A stretch of DNA of 64,000 nt from Daphnia pulex (lineage: Eukaryota; Arthropoda; Branchiopoda; Diplostraca; Daphniidae). A program made the translations under genes and the position numbers. This document shows, one piece after another, positions 1-13,300 of this stretch. Location: positions 124,001 through 188,000 of the forward strand of contig NC_060025.1 in assembly GCF_021134715.1 (NCBI RefSeq), written 5' to 3'. Each line of letters starts with the position of its first letter. Positions within the stretch are counted from its first letter, which is position 1. Under the pieces are notes generated by a model. The model searched no databases and was not told the origin of the DNA. It saw only the letters and a list, made by a program, of their open reading frames with translations.

Positions 1-98
1 ATGTCAAATTCAATAATGATGAAAATTTTATAGGAGGAAAAGAGTTAAAAAATTGGACTTGTTGGATTTTTTTTCTTTCTAGGTTTGTCTGCAGAGTC

Positions 99-2525
99 TC
101 ACATGACTTGGAGGATTTCAGATGCCTCGAAAGCAGTGCCAGGCAAAAGAATCACTGGAGCTGAAACGTGTCCAGCCTCGACGCAGATCATGTTGGGGTA
201 CTCGTCGTCACCAAAGTCTTGAATTTCCCTGGCCTTTTCAACCCATGGATTCCACACAACTGCATCAATAACAAATAGTGAGTATTTAGTTTCTAACCAA
301 ACAGCCAGTCTGATTTCATGTCTCACCAGTATCGGGGAAGTTGTACTTTTGAATCCTCATCTTCCTGTTGGACACCACGTTGGTGATGATGTGTTCCTGT
401 GGTGTGTTTTGGTACACTCTGTCTGTGTACTCGTTGACAGTCACCACATCTCTGACCTCCTGGTACATGGCCCCATCCCTGGTCTGTTGAATCGTAGAAA
501 AATAGAGATGAGTGTGGGGTACAACATCTAATTAGAAAAGTCTAGATTGTCACCTTGTCGACAAAAGTGCAGCCCTGCAGCCCAGTGATTTGACACCTGC
601 GAACATCAGGGACCTTGAAGTAAGTGTGGAGCAGTAGATTGAAAGAGAAGGTGGCTTCCTTGCCGACATTGTAGACTCCGATGTTAAAGTGCAATTCTTT
701 TTCACGGAGAATGAGCCGGTAGGAGAGGCGGAAAGGAAAGTTCCACATGGACCTGGTCACCTCGTTGTCCACAATGCAGAACATGGCCTCGATATCGCCA
801 GATGGTAATCGTTCGGGCGATTTCTCGACGTGCCAACGAATGACGCGGGCGAATCCATGCTGAGGTCCGTAATTCCACGATCCGAATTGAGCTGGGCAAC
901 CCAAAAAAACAGACAATTAAAACAGTTTTGATGACGAAAAAAAGTTGTTTTTCACGAGAATTTGTTGTAGTTTATTTTTATTTCTTAGGATCTTTTTTGC
1001 CCTGCTGGCCCGAGGATAGTTAAGGAGGAGGGGGGAGACTGCTGAGTGAGTCTGAAGCGATCATCATCCATCATTGAGGATTGACAGGACATGGCTGGCA
1101 CTGCACACAGCACAGTCGAGAGAAGAAGAAAAAAGAGTAGGAGGAGGATGTCTGCCTTGAGCGTCGACCACAAGAGATAGATGGCATGTTGTAACGTGTA
1201 GAACTGTAGACAGTCGGGGGGCGATTAAGGTCAAAGTTAAATAACTTACGGAAAACGAACGGGATGCCTCCGCGGATGGCCTTTTTCCCGTCGAAAACGG
1301 CCTGTTTACTAAGGGAGAAAGAAGAGTAAAAAGGTGGTCATTTAAACGATGGGCGAAAGACAATCAAAATTCAATTTACCTGACGAAAAGTTGCTCCTGA
1401 TTGTTGACTCGCCACGAAACCACCGTAGCGCCTAGAGGTAAATTTATTTTGTTTAAATCATTTCTCTTTTGTTTTCTTCAAGTGCAATAAAATCAAATGT
1501 TATATCTCCATTCCAAACTAAAATATAAAAATAGACAAAAAATACTCGTTTCTCTCCCCCCTCCGTCATATACTTTTTTTGTTCCAGGAGAGGAAGAAAA
1601 AAACTTGGCTGACAACCTTTTGCGCCAGACGCAACATAAAAAAGTGGTGCGTTCAGTTTTTTTCTTCTTTCGGGAAAAAAATAGGAGGGGAGAAAAAAAG
1701 TGGGCGGTTCGAGTTGAAGTGACAAGAGGTTCTCGATCCGCTTCAGCCACCAAATACCCAAACGCATATGTATAATGCAGACTGAATTCAATTGGAATGT
1801 TCTTTTGTTTTTATTCGTGACTCATATAGTTTGTTGCCCAGATGATGACTCTACACAAGGACGGCAATAGGAGCGTGAAAAAAGTAACCGCCAAATGTAG
1901 TACATTACAATTTTAAAAACCATTTAATAATAACTTTCTTTTTTGATATATCAATAGGTATTTGGGCCCGCAACCATTTTCCCTTTTTGTTTCTGGGTTG
2001 GTTATCTGATGTGGTGGTGGCCGGCCACGTATCTTTATTTTTTTGTCGACCAACAAAAAACAACCAAACGACATTATTCGAGGTGCGGGTTGGAAACCGG
2101 TGGCGATCCGAGCGCCACCGCCACAAAAAAACACAACAAACCATAAATAAGGAAAAAAAATAAGGCGGGCTACTATTTTACAACTGACAACTAATACACC
2201 AACCCCACCACTAAGATGAAGAAAAAAAAACCAGTCTCGAAAACCAAACCGATCCGAAAGTCGACACAAAAAATAACCCCAACAATTTCAACATTTCAAC
2301 TGTCAAATTCTACCGAATTGCTTAACTTTTGGTTTAATTCTAGGCCGATTGGTATAGGGAAATGTTGCAAGTGGTTAACTGACCGTGTAAATTGATTGTG
2401 CACGTGGTGTTATTGCCGCGATCGAGGACGACGACGCTAGTGGGCGCGGCGGCCATGTTACTACTACCACTGCCACTGCCGCTCGAGTACATGGCGCAAC
2501 TGACGGGCCGGCACGGCTCCACCAC
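99..2525 (-). CDS. Glucose-6-phosphate 1-epimerase (aldose 1-epimerase/YeaD family)
   Basis: Interconverts alpha and beta anomers of hexose 6-phosphates in the cytosol (family knowledge). Six exons on the minus strand: 2525-2384, 1431-1380, 1308-1250, 891-554, 483-327, 259-99. All joins are GT-AG and in phase, giving 302 residues, a normal length for the family. The family core begins near residue 31 (VVLDRGNNTT, CTINLHGATVVSW). Residues visible at the expected active site are His96 (PQHGFAR), His173 (LLHTYF) and Glu277 (CVEAG). The first about 30 residues are Ser/Gly-rich and poorly conserved, so the start at 2525 is the least certain part. The first intron, about 950 bp, is the only long one. 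The gene is divergent from the FRMD gene. The stop lies 98 bp from the window edge and the gene looks whole. Confidence 0.9.
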
Positions 2526-3569
2526 CTCCTTTTATAACCTCCGCATCTCTCCGTCCCCCTCTCTCTCTTTCTCCCATAGGTTTTTTTCTCTTCTTTTTCC
2601 TGATAATGTCATTTTCTCTCTTTTCTGATTAGTCGTTGGCCATTTGGGGATGGCTAATGCGATTGATGGTCGATTCATTTCGATTTGTTTCTCTGATTGA
2701 TTTGTTGCCCATCGACCAACGTTTCAAACGACAATTAGGAAAAGTTGTTTTGACAACCGCTAGATGGCGAAACACGTCGGGAATGATGACCCGCAAAAAG
2801 ATTAAACTGGACAGAAAAAATTCGATCTTGAAACTTTTGGAATGTTTTATAATTAAAAAGAATAAAAAGTATGTCCGTCTTTGGCAGTAGAGGAGAGCCG
2901 CGGATGAATAAATAAATCGGCCAAACGGCAAGAGTGAGAGACACACACGGGCGAGCCCGGTCGATCGAAGAATTGTGTTCCGGTACGGGTGGGGAGGTGA
3001 AAGTATTTGCGCTTGCGCTGGCCCAGTCGAAAAATGTTTCCCGTTTTTTTCCTTTTTTTTCTTCTTCTTCTGCCCCGGTCGAGAGTTTGCCGAGTTGGTC
3101 GGTCGCCCGTCTCGTCGATCCAGTGGCCGGTTTCCTCTGCTGCAACACTTTTGTGTCGAGTCGTCACAGTTTTGGGATCGCCCAGGAGCCGCAAAAAACA
3201 GACACCCCCCCACCAGAAGAAGAAAAGAAAAAGGGTGGCCATTGTGTGTGTGTGTATGTTGTGTGTGTGTGTGTGTGTGTGCATGTGAGTGTGTGTGGAT
3301 ATTCCAAGGAGAAGAAGAAGAAGAAGGAAGTTTGGGCGACATTTCCGGCCTCTTCTTCTTCAGTGTGGAATCAAAACGTCAATTCAAGTTGTTTCCCCTC
3401 CCCAGCCACTTTTGATATCCACTGGGTTATTTCTCACGTTTGTTTCAATCCGATCGTGATTTTATCCAAAAAAGGAAATTGATGGTCGACTTGATGTACT
3501 ACCCCGTCCAATCGTGAAAAACTTGACAAACACAAGAGGAAAGGGGACCGTCAAAGGGCCAACCTGGAA
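2526..3569. promoter_or_regulatory. Divergent intergenic region between epimerase and FRMD genes
   Basis: About 1 kb separates the start codons of two genes read in opposite directions, so it should hold both promoters and 5' UTRs. I see pyrimidine-rich runs, a TG microsatellite and no further conserved coding sequence. Long open frames on both strands here come from the low-complexity sequence. No TATA box or other element could be assigned with confidence. Confidence 0.5.
3244..3299. repeat. (TG)n microsatellite
   Basis: Interrupted run of TG dinucleotides (TGTGTG... with single ATG and AGT interruptions) within the divergent promoter region. It opens artificial frames on both strands. Confidence 0.9.
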
Positions 3570-6500
3570 ATGTTGAAATTCAGTAGCAAAAGTGACGTCA
3601 ACGCCGAGTGCAAGTGCATCGTGCGGCTATTGGACGATTCCGAAGTCATCGAATGCGACATTCAGGTAAAAAAGAACCAAGTAGCAAAGCAAGGAAGGTG
3701 GGTCACCTCCCCTTTACTATCCACCTCACCCCAACCCTCCTTCTTTACTCCCGTTTCTTCTTCCTTTTCAAATCAATTGGAATCGTGAAAAATGGCCACA
3801 TGAGATTTGTCCAGGATATTGTGTCTTGTCAAATTTGATGGGAAAAATAGATATAACTCTGGTACTGGTCGAATAATATTTCGTCTGAAATGGACTCGGA
3901 TGTGCCCCACACACACGGAGGGAGAGAGAGTGACGGAGGTTGGGCCTTTTTATTGATTGGCTCAGTCCAACCCCTCCCCCACCCCACCCGCACTACCCCA
4001 CCCCACTCGTCCGGTTACCTCACTCCCGAACTGAAGGAAAACGGGAGAAAACTTTTGAGGGTTTTTTAAAATTTCGATTCGAAATGTTTTTCCTGGGAAA
4101 TTTTTAAAAAACTTACAAATGTTGTAAAAACTAATATTAATTAAATTTATTATTTTTTGTCCCAGCCTCGGTGCAAGGCCCAGTACCTGTTGGATTACGT
4201 CTGCGAGCAGCTGGATGTGCTGGAAAAGGATTACTTTGGTCTTCGTTACGTCGATCACCACAAGCAAAGGAAATGGTTCGATTTCACCAAATCAGTGGCC
4301 AATCAAGTCAGAGGTCAGAGAATTCTTTTGATTTATCTTTTTAAAGATTTTAAATGACAGTGTTTGAATATAAAAATAGACGCTCACAATTTGGTGCTTT
4401 GCTTCCGGGTCAAGTTCTACCCGCCGGATCCGATGCGACTTCAAGAAGCCACTCGCTACCAATTGTACCTGCAGTTGAAACGGGACCTCCAGCACGGGCG
4501 ACTCTACAGTCCCGGCCCTGGTCACGACTTGGCATTTCTCGCTGCTCTCTGCCTTCAGGGTATTTCTTGCTTTTCTTAGTTTAAATCGATACTTTTTCTA
4601 TTTTAAAAAACATTTTATTTGGGATTAAAACAGAGGAATTGGGTGACTACGATCCTGAACGCCATCTGCCCGGCTACGTTTCTGAAATGAATTTGGTGCT
4701 AAACCAGTCGGAGAAACTGGAAAATCAGGTGGAAGAATTCCATTCGGGACGGGTCGGCGCACTGGTCGGCATTTCCGCCTCGCAGGCCGTCAACGCCTTT
4801 CTCAAAAAAGCCGCAACACTCGACACTTATGGCGTCGATCCTCACCCAGTCAAAGTGAATAAAAACATTTCACATTTTTTTACTAAAATTCAATTTGATT
4901 TTTCTAATCGATTCAATTTAATAAAAACCAGGATCCCAGAGGAGCTCGGCTATACATCGGGACGAATCACAGCGGAGTGGCCACCTTCTACAACGGACGT
5001 CGGACTCATCACTTCCGCTGGATCGACATTTCCAAGCTCAACTACGAAGGCAAAATGTTTATCATCCATCTCATCATCATGGAGGTATGACTTAATTATT
5101 ACATCATTCCCATTTCTATCCAAACTAATTTCTTCATTTTTCAATTTGGAATTCCAAAAGGATGCCAGAACCAAGGTAACATTTAATTGATCCATTTCAA
5201 TATTAATTCCAAGTCTTAAAAATGTCAAAAACAGAAGAAACACACGGTGGGATTCAAATGCGCCACTTCGTCGGCCTGTCGCCATTTGTGGCGCTACTCG
5301 GTGGAGCAACGCATCTTTTTCACGTTCACGTCGTCGGCGGAAATTCCAGCTGTCGTCACGGGCGGCAGTTTCTTCTCGCGCGGATCCAAAGTTCGTTATT
5401 CCGGTCGGGTGGAACGCGAGCTGGCCCTGGAAGAGGTGGCCCTGCTGGCCGCAGCGGCCGCCTCCAACCAGGACCACCCAGACGGAGTAGGTGGTGAAGG
5501 CCATCCGGGAGCTGACGGGACCTCGTCGTCGTCCGGGGCGACGGGTGGCAGACGCCATCGATCGGCGGCTTACGCCTCACGACGCTCGGCCTCTGAGCCA
5601 ATCCGCGGTGACGATTTCGACGACGACTACGAGGACGACTGTGAGGAGGAGGAGACGGACGATTTTTCCTTCGATCGCCACCGCTCCGGCGAACGCAACA
5701 CTCCCAATGGATCGAGGCGGAGTAGAAATCACGACGACTCGTTGCCAAGGCAACGCCATCACCCCCACGATCAAGACGGTTCGTCTGCTACGACACCAAA
5801 CCACTACAAACAATTTTCTAATCTTTTTTTAATTCAATTTTGATCCTGATTTTTAATTAGTTGGACCTGAAGGACACGACAGTTACGAGGCGTCGTCGTG
5901 CGGGAGCGGAGCCAGTCAGGACGACCGCTCGGATGTGGCCAGTTGGGTGGCGCTGGACCTGCGGGGATTGCCCCGTCACCACCTGCAACACCAACAACAC
6001 CAGCACCACCACCACCACAACAGCAGCAGCAACGGCTACGACACGCTGACGATCGACTCGGATTTCTACGGTTACGCCGGCAGCACGACGGGCAGCACGG
6101 CCGCCGATCCGTCCAACAACAGCTGGTCCCTCCATCCCTCCGACACTCAGGATCCTCATCACTGGCGTGAACGGGACCATTCGGGCAGTCGCCACTCGGC
6201 CTCGCCAGCTCATTACTCTTCTTCTTCGTCGTAAATGATTTCATTTTGACTCTTAAATTCAATTAAAAATGATTTGAATTGGAATTAGGAGGTACAAGGA
6301 CGAACCGTCGGACGGCTGGTTGGAGTCGGTGCCCCGACAGCGACGACGACGAGAGCTCAAACTGTCGGAGCAGGTCCTAAGGGCCGCCATTCCTCTACTA
6401 CCCCCTGGCGGAGGATCGCTCATCCCGGCCGGTCCGTCGCCCGTCGGAGCGGCCGGCAACGCGTTGAAGCGCCACATCCAACCGGCACACCCCTGTAAAA

Positions 6501-6712
6501 TGTGGACCAAACGGTTCCTGCTGCTGGGCACGAGCCTCTTCACGGCATTTTCCTTCATGGCCCTGACGCTGATCCTCGTCTACGAAACGGATTTCCACTG
6601 GGCCATTCATTTGCGTCACTGGCCCGAAATGGTTTTCATCCAGCGACATTTGTACATTCCATTGCGTAATCTGTTCCCCATCGGATCCTCCTCCTCCTCA
6701 TCATCACCGTAA
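3570..6712 (+). CDS. FRMD5: FERM domain-containing protein, FRMD3/FRMD5 type, with C-terminal membrane anchor
   Basis: Band 4.1-superfamily adaptor expected to link membrane proteins to the cortical cytoskeleton. Nine exons: 3570-3665, 4166-4313, 4380-4559, 4634-4854, 4932-5084, 5161-5175, 5235-5778, 5861-6230, 6289-6712. All are in phase and give 716 residues. The three-lobed FERM domain fills roughly residues 1-305: [61 protein letters not shown] and HLWRYSVEQ. The FERM-adjacent segment has [16 protein letters not shown] long Ser/Arg/Asp/His-rich linker follows (about 330-575, with poly-His and poly-Ser). A hydrophobic helix near residues 652-674 and a short tail match the C-terminal membrane segment known in FRMD3/5. 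One exon is only 15 nt (DARTK). FRMD3 versus FRMD5 cannot be separated by eye. Confidence 0.88.
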
Positions 6713-7603
6713 AAAACCGTTGGACGAGAGATAAGAAAAGTGGAACATTTTGAATTTCCTATCACAGCACTCGACAAATCAAATTCTTTTATTTTTTTCC
6801 TTTTTTATCCCATTGGAAACTTCGGCGTGACACCTGGCGGCCGAAATAACAATCACTTTCATCGATTTATTTTTGATTTTTCAAAACAAAACAAAAAGCT
6901 TTTTTCCACATTTTAATAATTCTAAATAATAATAATAATAATACTCGTCAAAAAAATCTCTGGTTGTTATTGCTCATAAAAATTCCTTCTCATTTCCATC
7001 AAAAGAAAAAAAAACTTGTCCACTGCTACAATCGACCCAGCTCACATCACGTCTGTCTCTTATATAATTGAATTATCTTATATTGAAAAAAAACCAACAA
7101 AAAAAAAAACAAGCTTCTCTCAAAATCATTTCAAAAACTAAAATGTCTTTCAATTCTAGAACAATTCATCACACGTTATAATTATGTCCGCGTTCATTCC
7201 GTGTCATTTGTTGATTTCCTTTTAAACTGCGTTTTATCCTTTTTATTTTTCCTCCTCCTCCATGCTTCGTATACGAGACAGAAAAGTTCAACAAATACAC
7301 CACTCGTTCAAACATTATTATATTACCCACGGTTCTTTTAAAAATAATCCATTGTTTCATATTTTCAATCGATGATTTCCCCCCCGGGAGGCAGAGATAT
7401 AAAAGCACATTAGAGCCACCTTAGATGGAATAGCAATAGCCGACCGGTCCCAACCAAAAGTAATCAGACAGTATTTGTGTGTGTATGTGTGGGTTATTCG
7501 TGATGATTTCGTGAACAAAATATTTGGTCATTTTTTTCTTTTTTACCAACATTTTTATTTGTAGTTTGTCGGGAGTGGGGTGGTGGGATTTTAATTGTCA
7601 AAC
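6713..7603. other. 3' UTR of FRMD gene and 5' flank of MTMR gene
   Basis: About 890 bp of AT-rich sequence without a conserved gene. It includes an (AAT)n run near 6927-6945 and homopolymer A tracts. Nothing else was recognised. Confidence 0.6.
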
Positions 7604-10600
7604 ATGAGTTCCTTTAAAACGTACGTCGATATAACCGAACACGGGAGCGAGGTAATAAAGACAAGTTACATTTCGAGCTACAGCAGTGACGTTTGACAGT
7701 CCCAACCCACAACGTCTTTTGATTGTCTTGACCTTGGTAAATCACGTCACCCGAGTTTTCTTTCTTTCTTTCTTTTTGATTGTTTTTCAGGATTACGAGT
7801 GGGTCATCAGTGATGAAGATCATCCAAAGTTGGAGCCTCGACTATTGCCAGGTGAGAAAATCCATACACAAAAACAAACTTTTGCTGGTTGGCTATTTTT
7901 GGCCAACTGCCAGGTGGTTCATGTCAACACTGTGGGCAAGTTTTTTTTAAAAACAAAATGCTGGCGCCTGCGCGGAGATCCGCGCAGACTCGTATCTCTG
8001 TCATTATGTAAGAAAAAAACAAGTGATTAGGAAGGTGCTGCCAACTCAATTTAAAAAATCATGTGCGGCTACACTTTTGGTGCCATTCTGGTCCTCATTT
8101 CAATGATCATCATTTTCATCCTCGTTGAATACAGGAGATTCAAAGCCCTCTCCTGGTAGGGCATTAGCAAAAATTAACCGAAATAATCTCATTATTATCT
8201 ACTCAGGTGAGGTGGTGGTGGCCTCAGCCAGCAATGTCCTGAAATTTGCCTCGGTCAGTAACAGGAAGCATGGCATATCAGGCTGCCTGTATGTCACCAA
8301 CTTCAAAATCGCCTTTGTATCAACCACATCAAACTATGCAGGAAACCCAAAGGTGATTGTTTTGTGGTGTGATTACGTTGACAAAAGTTGTGCCAGGGCA
8401 AGTATTGATTTTCACTCCTCCTTGTTTTCTCGACACACAGGATGAAAGGAACAAACTTTTGAGCCAAAATGAAGTTTGCTTGGCCAACATTGACCAAATC
8501 TACCAGGTCAATGGAGAGCGCCGTAAAAAACTCTTGCCTGGAACAAGCATTATAACAAATGTCAAGACAATTCAGCTTGTTTGTAAAGTAATGTCATTTT
8601 TTACTTGTCACAAAAGTTCCAATTATCTTAAATTTATTAATTGTTTTATAGGATTTTAGTGTACATAGTTACAGTTTCAAATTCTGTCCGGTGGGGTTCC
8701 ACAAGACGGTCATCAATGCCATTTTACATCACAGTTTTCCTAAAAGGATCGAACTCCTCTTCTGCTTCGAGTGCACGTAATCATTTATACCCATTTCATT
8801 TCTGAATAGCATTTAATTCTTGATACTAAATGATTTCAGGTTACCACCGACCCAAACTGTTCACGAGATGCAATTCTTCACCAGCGGACACGACTGGGAG
8901 AGCGAAGTGGAGAGGTGCCACTGCAACGAAGGATGGCGAGTCTGCAGCGCCAACGACAATTACCAACTCAGCGCCAGTTTACCGCAGGCATTCGTCGTCC
9001 CCCGATCCTTGTCGGACAATCAAATCCTCAAAGCCTCGAAGCATTTCATGGGCAATCGCCCGCCCGTCTGGTGTTGGGGACACATCAACAAATGCGTCAT
9101 TGTCCGCATGGCCGTCCTCCACCCATTCATCACCGACACGTAATAAATTTCAAAAAAAGATAATGGAAAAACTTAAAATTAAATTGACGAGTTAATTGAT
9201 TCAAACAGGCAACAGGAGAGCATCATGCTGGAACACGTCAGGAAATCGCATCCCAATTTGCGGGAACCTTTGATCCTGGAACTGGACAAATCGATGCCGA
9301 CCTTGGCAGAGATCCACGCCAGTTGGTGCAAACTCCGCGATTCGTCCTGTTGCCCCTTGGACAACATTCAAAAATTTTGGGAGAACGACAGCCGATCCCT
9401 TTCGCTCATCAACGGATCCCGTTGGCCTCACCACGTCATGATTTGCCTCCGCATGGCCAATCGGGTGGTGGAGGCCGTCAGCCAGCACCAAGTCTCGGTC
9501 GTCCTCCAGGGTAAACAATTATTTCTTAAGGCCATCATTGAATCAATTCAATTCTATTTCATTTTATTTAAATTGCAGAGTCGGAGAGTCGAGATTTGAG
9601 CGCCGTGATCTCGTCCTTGGCCCAGTTGATTATGGATCCGCACTTCCGCACCATCAACGGGTTCCAGAGCCTCGTCCAAAAGGAGTGGGTCACGCTCGGT
9701 CACGCGTTCACCAAACGGTTCGGCCGCATCAGCGAGTACGAGAGCCAACAGTCGCCGCTGTTCCAGCTGTTCCTCGACTGCGTCTGGCAGATGCAGCACC
9801 AATTCCCCATGTCGTTTGAATTCAGCGAAACTTATCTGACGTCCCTGTGGGACTCGCTGCACAACACGGTCTTTGACACCTTCTCCTTCGACAGCGACCG
9901 CATCCGCCAGCTGATGACCCAGTCACCGCAGCCGCAGGAAGGCGGAGGAGATGGATGCCCAGTCGCTTTGATTTCACGGTCCGTCTGGGACTGGTCGTCT
10001 CAGTTCCACGATGTCGACATTGGCCTTTTTCTCAATCCGCTTTTCAGCATCACCTGTCGAGTCGCAGCTTATCGACAGCGCAAAGGAATTCCGGCGGCCA
10101 ATTACCACAATGTCAACAACCTGGTCCCGCGCTGGATCCCTGGATTGGCCTCGCACAACGACGGTGGTGGCGGAGGCGGCACTCGACCCAGACGCAACAG
10201 CATTTCCGGAAGCATTTCCGCTCTGAGAGCCACCGAGTACGGGGCGGCCGAGAACAAGAAAACGGACACGCTGGGCCGCAGTTGGGGCAGCCGATTCGGT
10301 TTGGCCGCCTTACCCGAACACCACGGCGGAAATTCCGTGGGAACTCTGAGTCGGGCCGGCGGCGGTGGTAACAGCGAAGGCGGAGGAAGCGGAAGTAGCC
10401 GCTGGAAGCGAATCCGCGGGGCTCTTTTCCACAGTCACGGCCGCTCTTTCTCTCCTCACCAACAGCAGATCTCATCCATCGAGGAAGGGATGGAAATGCC
10501 GCTCATGTCCAGCAGTCACCACGATTCGTCGGCCGTCACTTACAGAGCGTCCAGGGGCATCGTCGACCTGGGAAATCATCCGCAAACTCAGCAGAGGTGG

Positions 10601-11304
10601 ACAGTCTACGGAGCGGCCGTTTACGATCCGATTCCCAGTTACCCCATCAAACTGGAACCCAACAGTAAACCGTTGAAGCTGGACCTGGGTAAGGAGTGGG
10701 AGGAATTCAAGCCGGGCAAGGATCCAGGGCCTGACGGAGGAGACATTCCCTACCACGAACTGGACTGGCCCGTTTATTCGATGCTCCCGGTGGCCGATTC
10801 CTTCGTCGACTTCCGTCTGTGGAGTCAGTGCTACTTGCGGTGGATTCCGGTTCTCGACGTCCGCGGTGGTGGACATCCGCCCGTCTATTTCCATCACTGC
10901 GCCTTGGTCAACGACATTCTCAGTCTAGAATCGCAGCTGGACAAATTGCACCAGTGCCAGTTGCAGCACGACTTGAGTAACAATGGCGAGGCGGACATTT
11001 CTTCGTCGCCAAGTCAACGTTTCGTCACCATGAGCGACCATTCACCGGGTATCAACCGCTGTCGACTCACTTTCAATTGTTTGTTTGTTTTTTCTTAATT
11101 TTGATTTCTTATTCAGGCCAACCTGGAAGTCAGGTGACGCTGAGCAGCTTCCACCCGTTCGTCCAGCAACAAAACGATTCTGCCTTGTCATTCGGCGAGT
11201 GGGAAATTGTTCCTTCGCCCGTCATTTCCGGCTCCACACTCCGTTCGACTGGAAGTCGGGCCGTCGAAGCTGAATTCGATTCCGACTCTTTTGTCACCGA
11301 TTGA
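7604..11304 (+). CDS. MTMR10: Myotubularin-related pseudophosphatase (MTMR10/11/12 type)
   Basis: Nine exons: 7604-7651, 7791-7851, 8207-8352, 8441-8587, 8652-8776, 8840-9139, 9209-9510, 9579-11048, 11117-11304. They are in phase and give 928 residues. A PH-GRAM-type lipid-binding domain (about 17-160: GEVVVASASNVLKF, CLYVTNFKIAF) is followed by a myotubularin phosphatase-like domain (about 200-560: NRPPVWCWGH, WENDSRSLSLINGSRWPHHV, FRTINGFQSLVQKEW). Where active members have the Cys-x5-Arg catalytic loop this protein has ESESRDLSA at 377-385 with no cysteine, as in MTMR10/12, so it should be enzymatically dead. Family knowledge suggests it acts by pairing with active myotubularins in phosphoinositide turnover. 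A Gly/Ser-rich insert (about 555-690) precedes a conserved C-terminal segment. It converges on LSM7. Confidence 0.9.
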
Positions 11305-11735
11305 GATTTGAACATCAGTTATTATCATTGCCTTTAGAATTTTCCTCTCGATTCATTTCACGTTGTCCAGTTCGTTTGACGGCCGAATGTTGTGACATTC
11401 ACACAGAAAGATGAGACGGTGCCTCTCCAATTTTCCTACACTTAAAAGTACATAAATATGAATTCGACCTTCGTAGGCTCTTTTCTAATCGCCTTCTAAA
11501 AATATAATTCTGTTTTGCATTACTGCTATATAATTGCATAAAAATTGAATCATTTATTCAAATCATCGTATTATTATCATTGTCGATCCGTGTTCTTTTA
11601 CCTATCCGTTTTTTTGAAGGATTTTAATAATATTATTATACTATTTCACCTTTTTCTCGTTCTTTTATTATTGGAAAATTGGGAAACAACACACAGACAA
11701 ATGATCATTGGTTCAATTTAGAAAAAAAAAATCAA

Positions 11736-12398
11736 TTATTCTGGTTGAATGAAAGGGTTGGCAATGGCTTCCATACCGTCAGCAGGGCAGATGAGAACAA
11801 CAGCTGTTCCACGACAAACCACCAAGCCCAACTGTCTGGTGTCTTCTGACAACTTGAATGAATCTTCCGAATCTAGAAATACAAGACATAACAGGAATTT
11901 TAAGTCAATCTTGTTTCACATACAATTTGTGGTAGTTCTCAAGTCTTACCTCTTAGATATTCTACCGTGTTGTCCAGGACAATGTTGAGTAGAGGATCGT
12001 AACCTTTAAGTATACCAGCTGCCTCTCTGCCTCCGGTAAACTTGACTCTGATCAACTTGTCCATGTAACGGGACAAGTCCAAGATTCTTTCCTTCTTCTT
12101 CTCCTTTAAATCTGCTGGGCTACCTGTTGCCGGTGTGGATTTATCGACCTTTTGCTAAAAAGAAAGGAAATGAATAACGTTATTAGCAAAACCCAGAATG
12201 ATGTAATTCTAAAGCAGTAGCCAATAAAAGCCATGAGTGACGTGACGCATTGCTATTAATTGTACCCAATTTACGACAGGCAGATCAATGTTTTTCAGAC
12301 ATTATTCATAGCTTAAATATATTCAGTGCTTGTCATTTCATGTCTTGGGATTATAGACCACTAATTCATTTAGTAAATTAAATACTTACGGCTGCCAT
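11736..12398 (-). CDS. LSM7: U6 snRNA-associated Sm-like protein LSm7
   Basis: Subunit of the LSm1-7 (mRNA decay) and LSm2-8 (U6 snRNP) rings. Three exons on the minus strand: 12398-12390 (9 nt, MAA only), 12154-11950, 11872-11736, giving 116 residues. The Sm1 motif (DKLIRVKFTGGREAAGILKG) and Sm2 motif (GLVVCRGTAVVLICP) are both present. The C-terminus DGMEAIANPFIQPE matches animal LSM7. The N-terminus has a short insert (STPATGSPADLKEKKKERILDLS) typical of LSM7 with an added Ser/Pro stretch. The tiny first coding exon is supported by a good GTAAGT donor. Confidence 0.93.
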
Positions 12399-13300
12399 TT
12401 TTGCCGTTTGGGTTTGGTGTACAGAAAACAATAGAGTCGTCTGCAATGTTGTAAAAATCAAAATCGGAATAGCGCAGCACCGGTGCCAAATATTGATTTC
12501 AATGAATATTTTAACCACTCTTTTTTTCAAATCTTTTCTTTATAATTATTTTTCCATTCATTGAATATTTTAGATGGCGTTTTTTTTTACTGTGGATTTA
12601 TTGAAAGCCTCATCAGTTTGGACCGGAGATGGACTGGCAACGGTCCCACATTTGCAGGCAATATGATGAGTCAAGTTTCGATGTAACTCTGCTTGATTTG
12701 AATTCTATAAGACGAAATCAGATTACTTGATACTATTCCGACACTGTATTGGTGTTCATGAGGAGCTGGTCAATTTATTGAATGCCAACAACAAAAAGAA
12801 CAATACGATATTTGATAGATTCCTATCACGATTCCCTCCACTCATCTTAGTCGTCGCGGCCTGACAATCTGAAAAGAACGATTCTTTTGATATTTCAAAT
12901 TTTCTGTCTATCTACACCGAACAGTAAACGAGTTTTTTAAATGGGAAATCTTTTTTCTTCAGGTTAAAATTGAACTGATCCTGGATAGTAGCCTGCTCTG
13001 CTGTATCGTTGAGTCTGATCCTGCCAGCTGCCACTTTTGAATAATGGAATCCAATTGAGTCCAGCCAATCACTTTGTCTTGGGGTAAGTGTCAATCAAAT
13101 GATCTACCATTCCTTAAGGTTAAAAACTGTAAGAGAAAAATGTTACATGTCATTAGATAGAGACTTTCATACTGTCAGCTTACAAGTTACAGCAGAGGTG
13201 GCAGATAGAGGTGTGATTCTGTATTAAAGTCAAGATCACTCTTAACGTGACAATTAAACAGGAGCAAATAAGGTTATGGCCATGTTAGAAAATCAACAAT
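12399..13300. other. Stretch without an assignable gene
   Basis: Carries the LSM7 5' side and the XKR 3' side. On the minus strand a 60-codon frame (13094-12912) and short spliced-looking pieces at 12588-12712 and 12720-12870 have plausible splice signals but resemble no family I know. They could be UTR or an orphan exon set. No conserved domain was seen. Confidence 0.4.

Noticed and set aside
2629-3482. Long open frames on both strands rich in His/Thr or Val/Cys
   Set aside because: They are translations of the TG microsatellite and pyrimidine tracts between two divergent genes and show no conserved domain.
4950-5558. 200-codon minus-strand frame inside the FRMD gene
   Set aside because: It mirrors the conserved FERM coding exons and crosses their introns, so it is a shadow frame.
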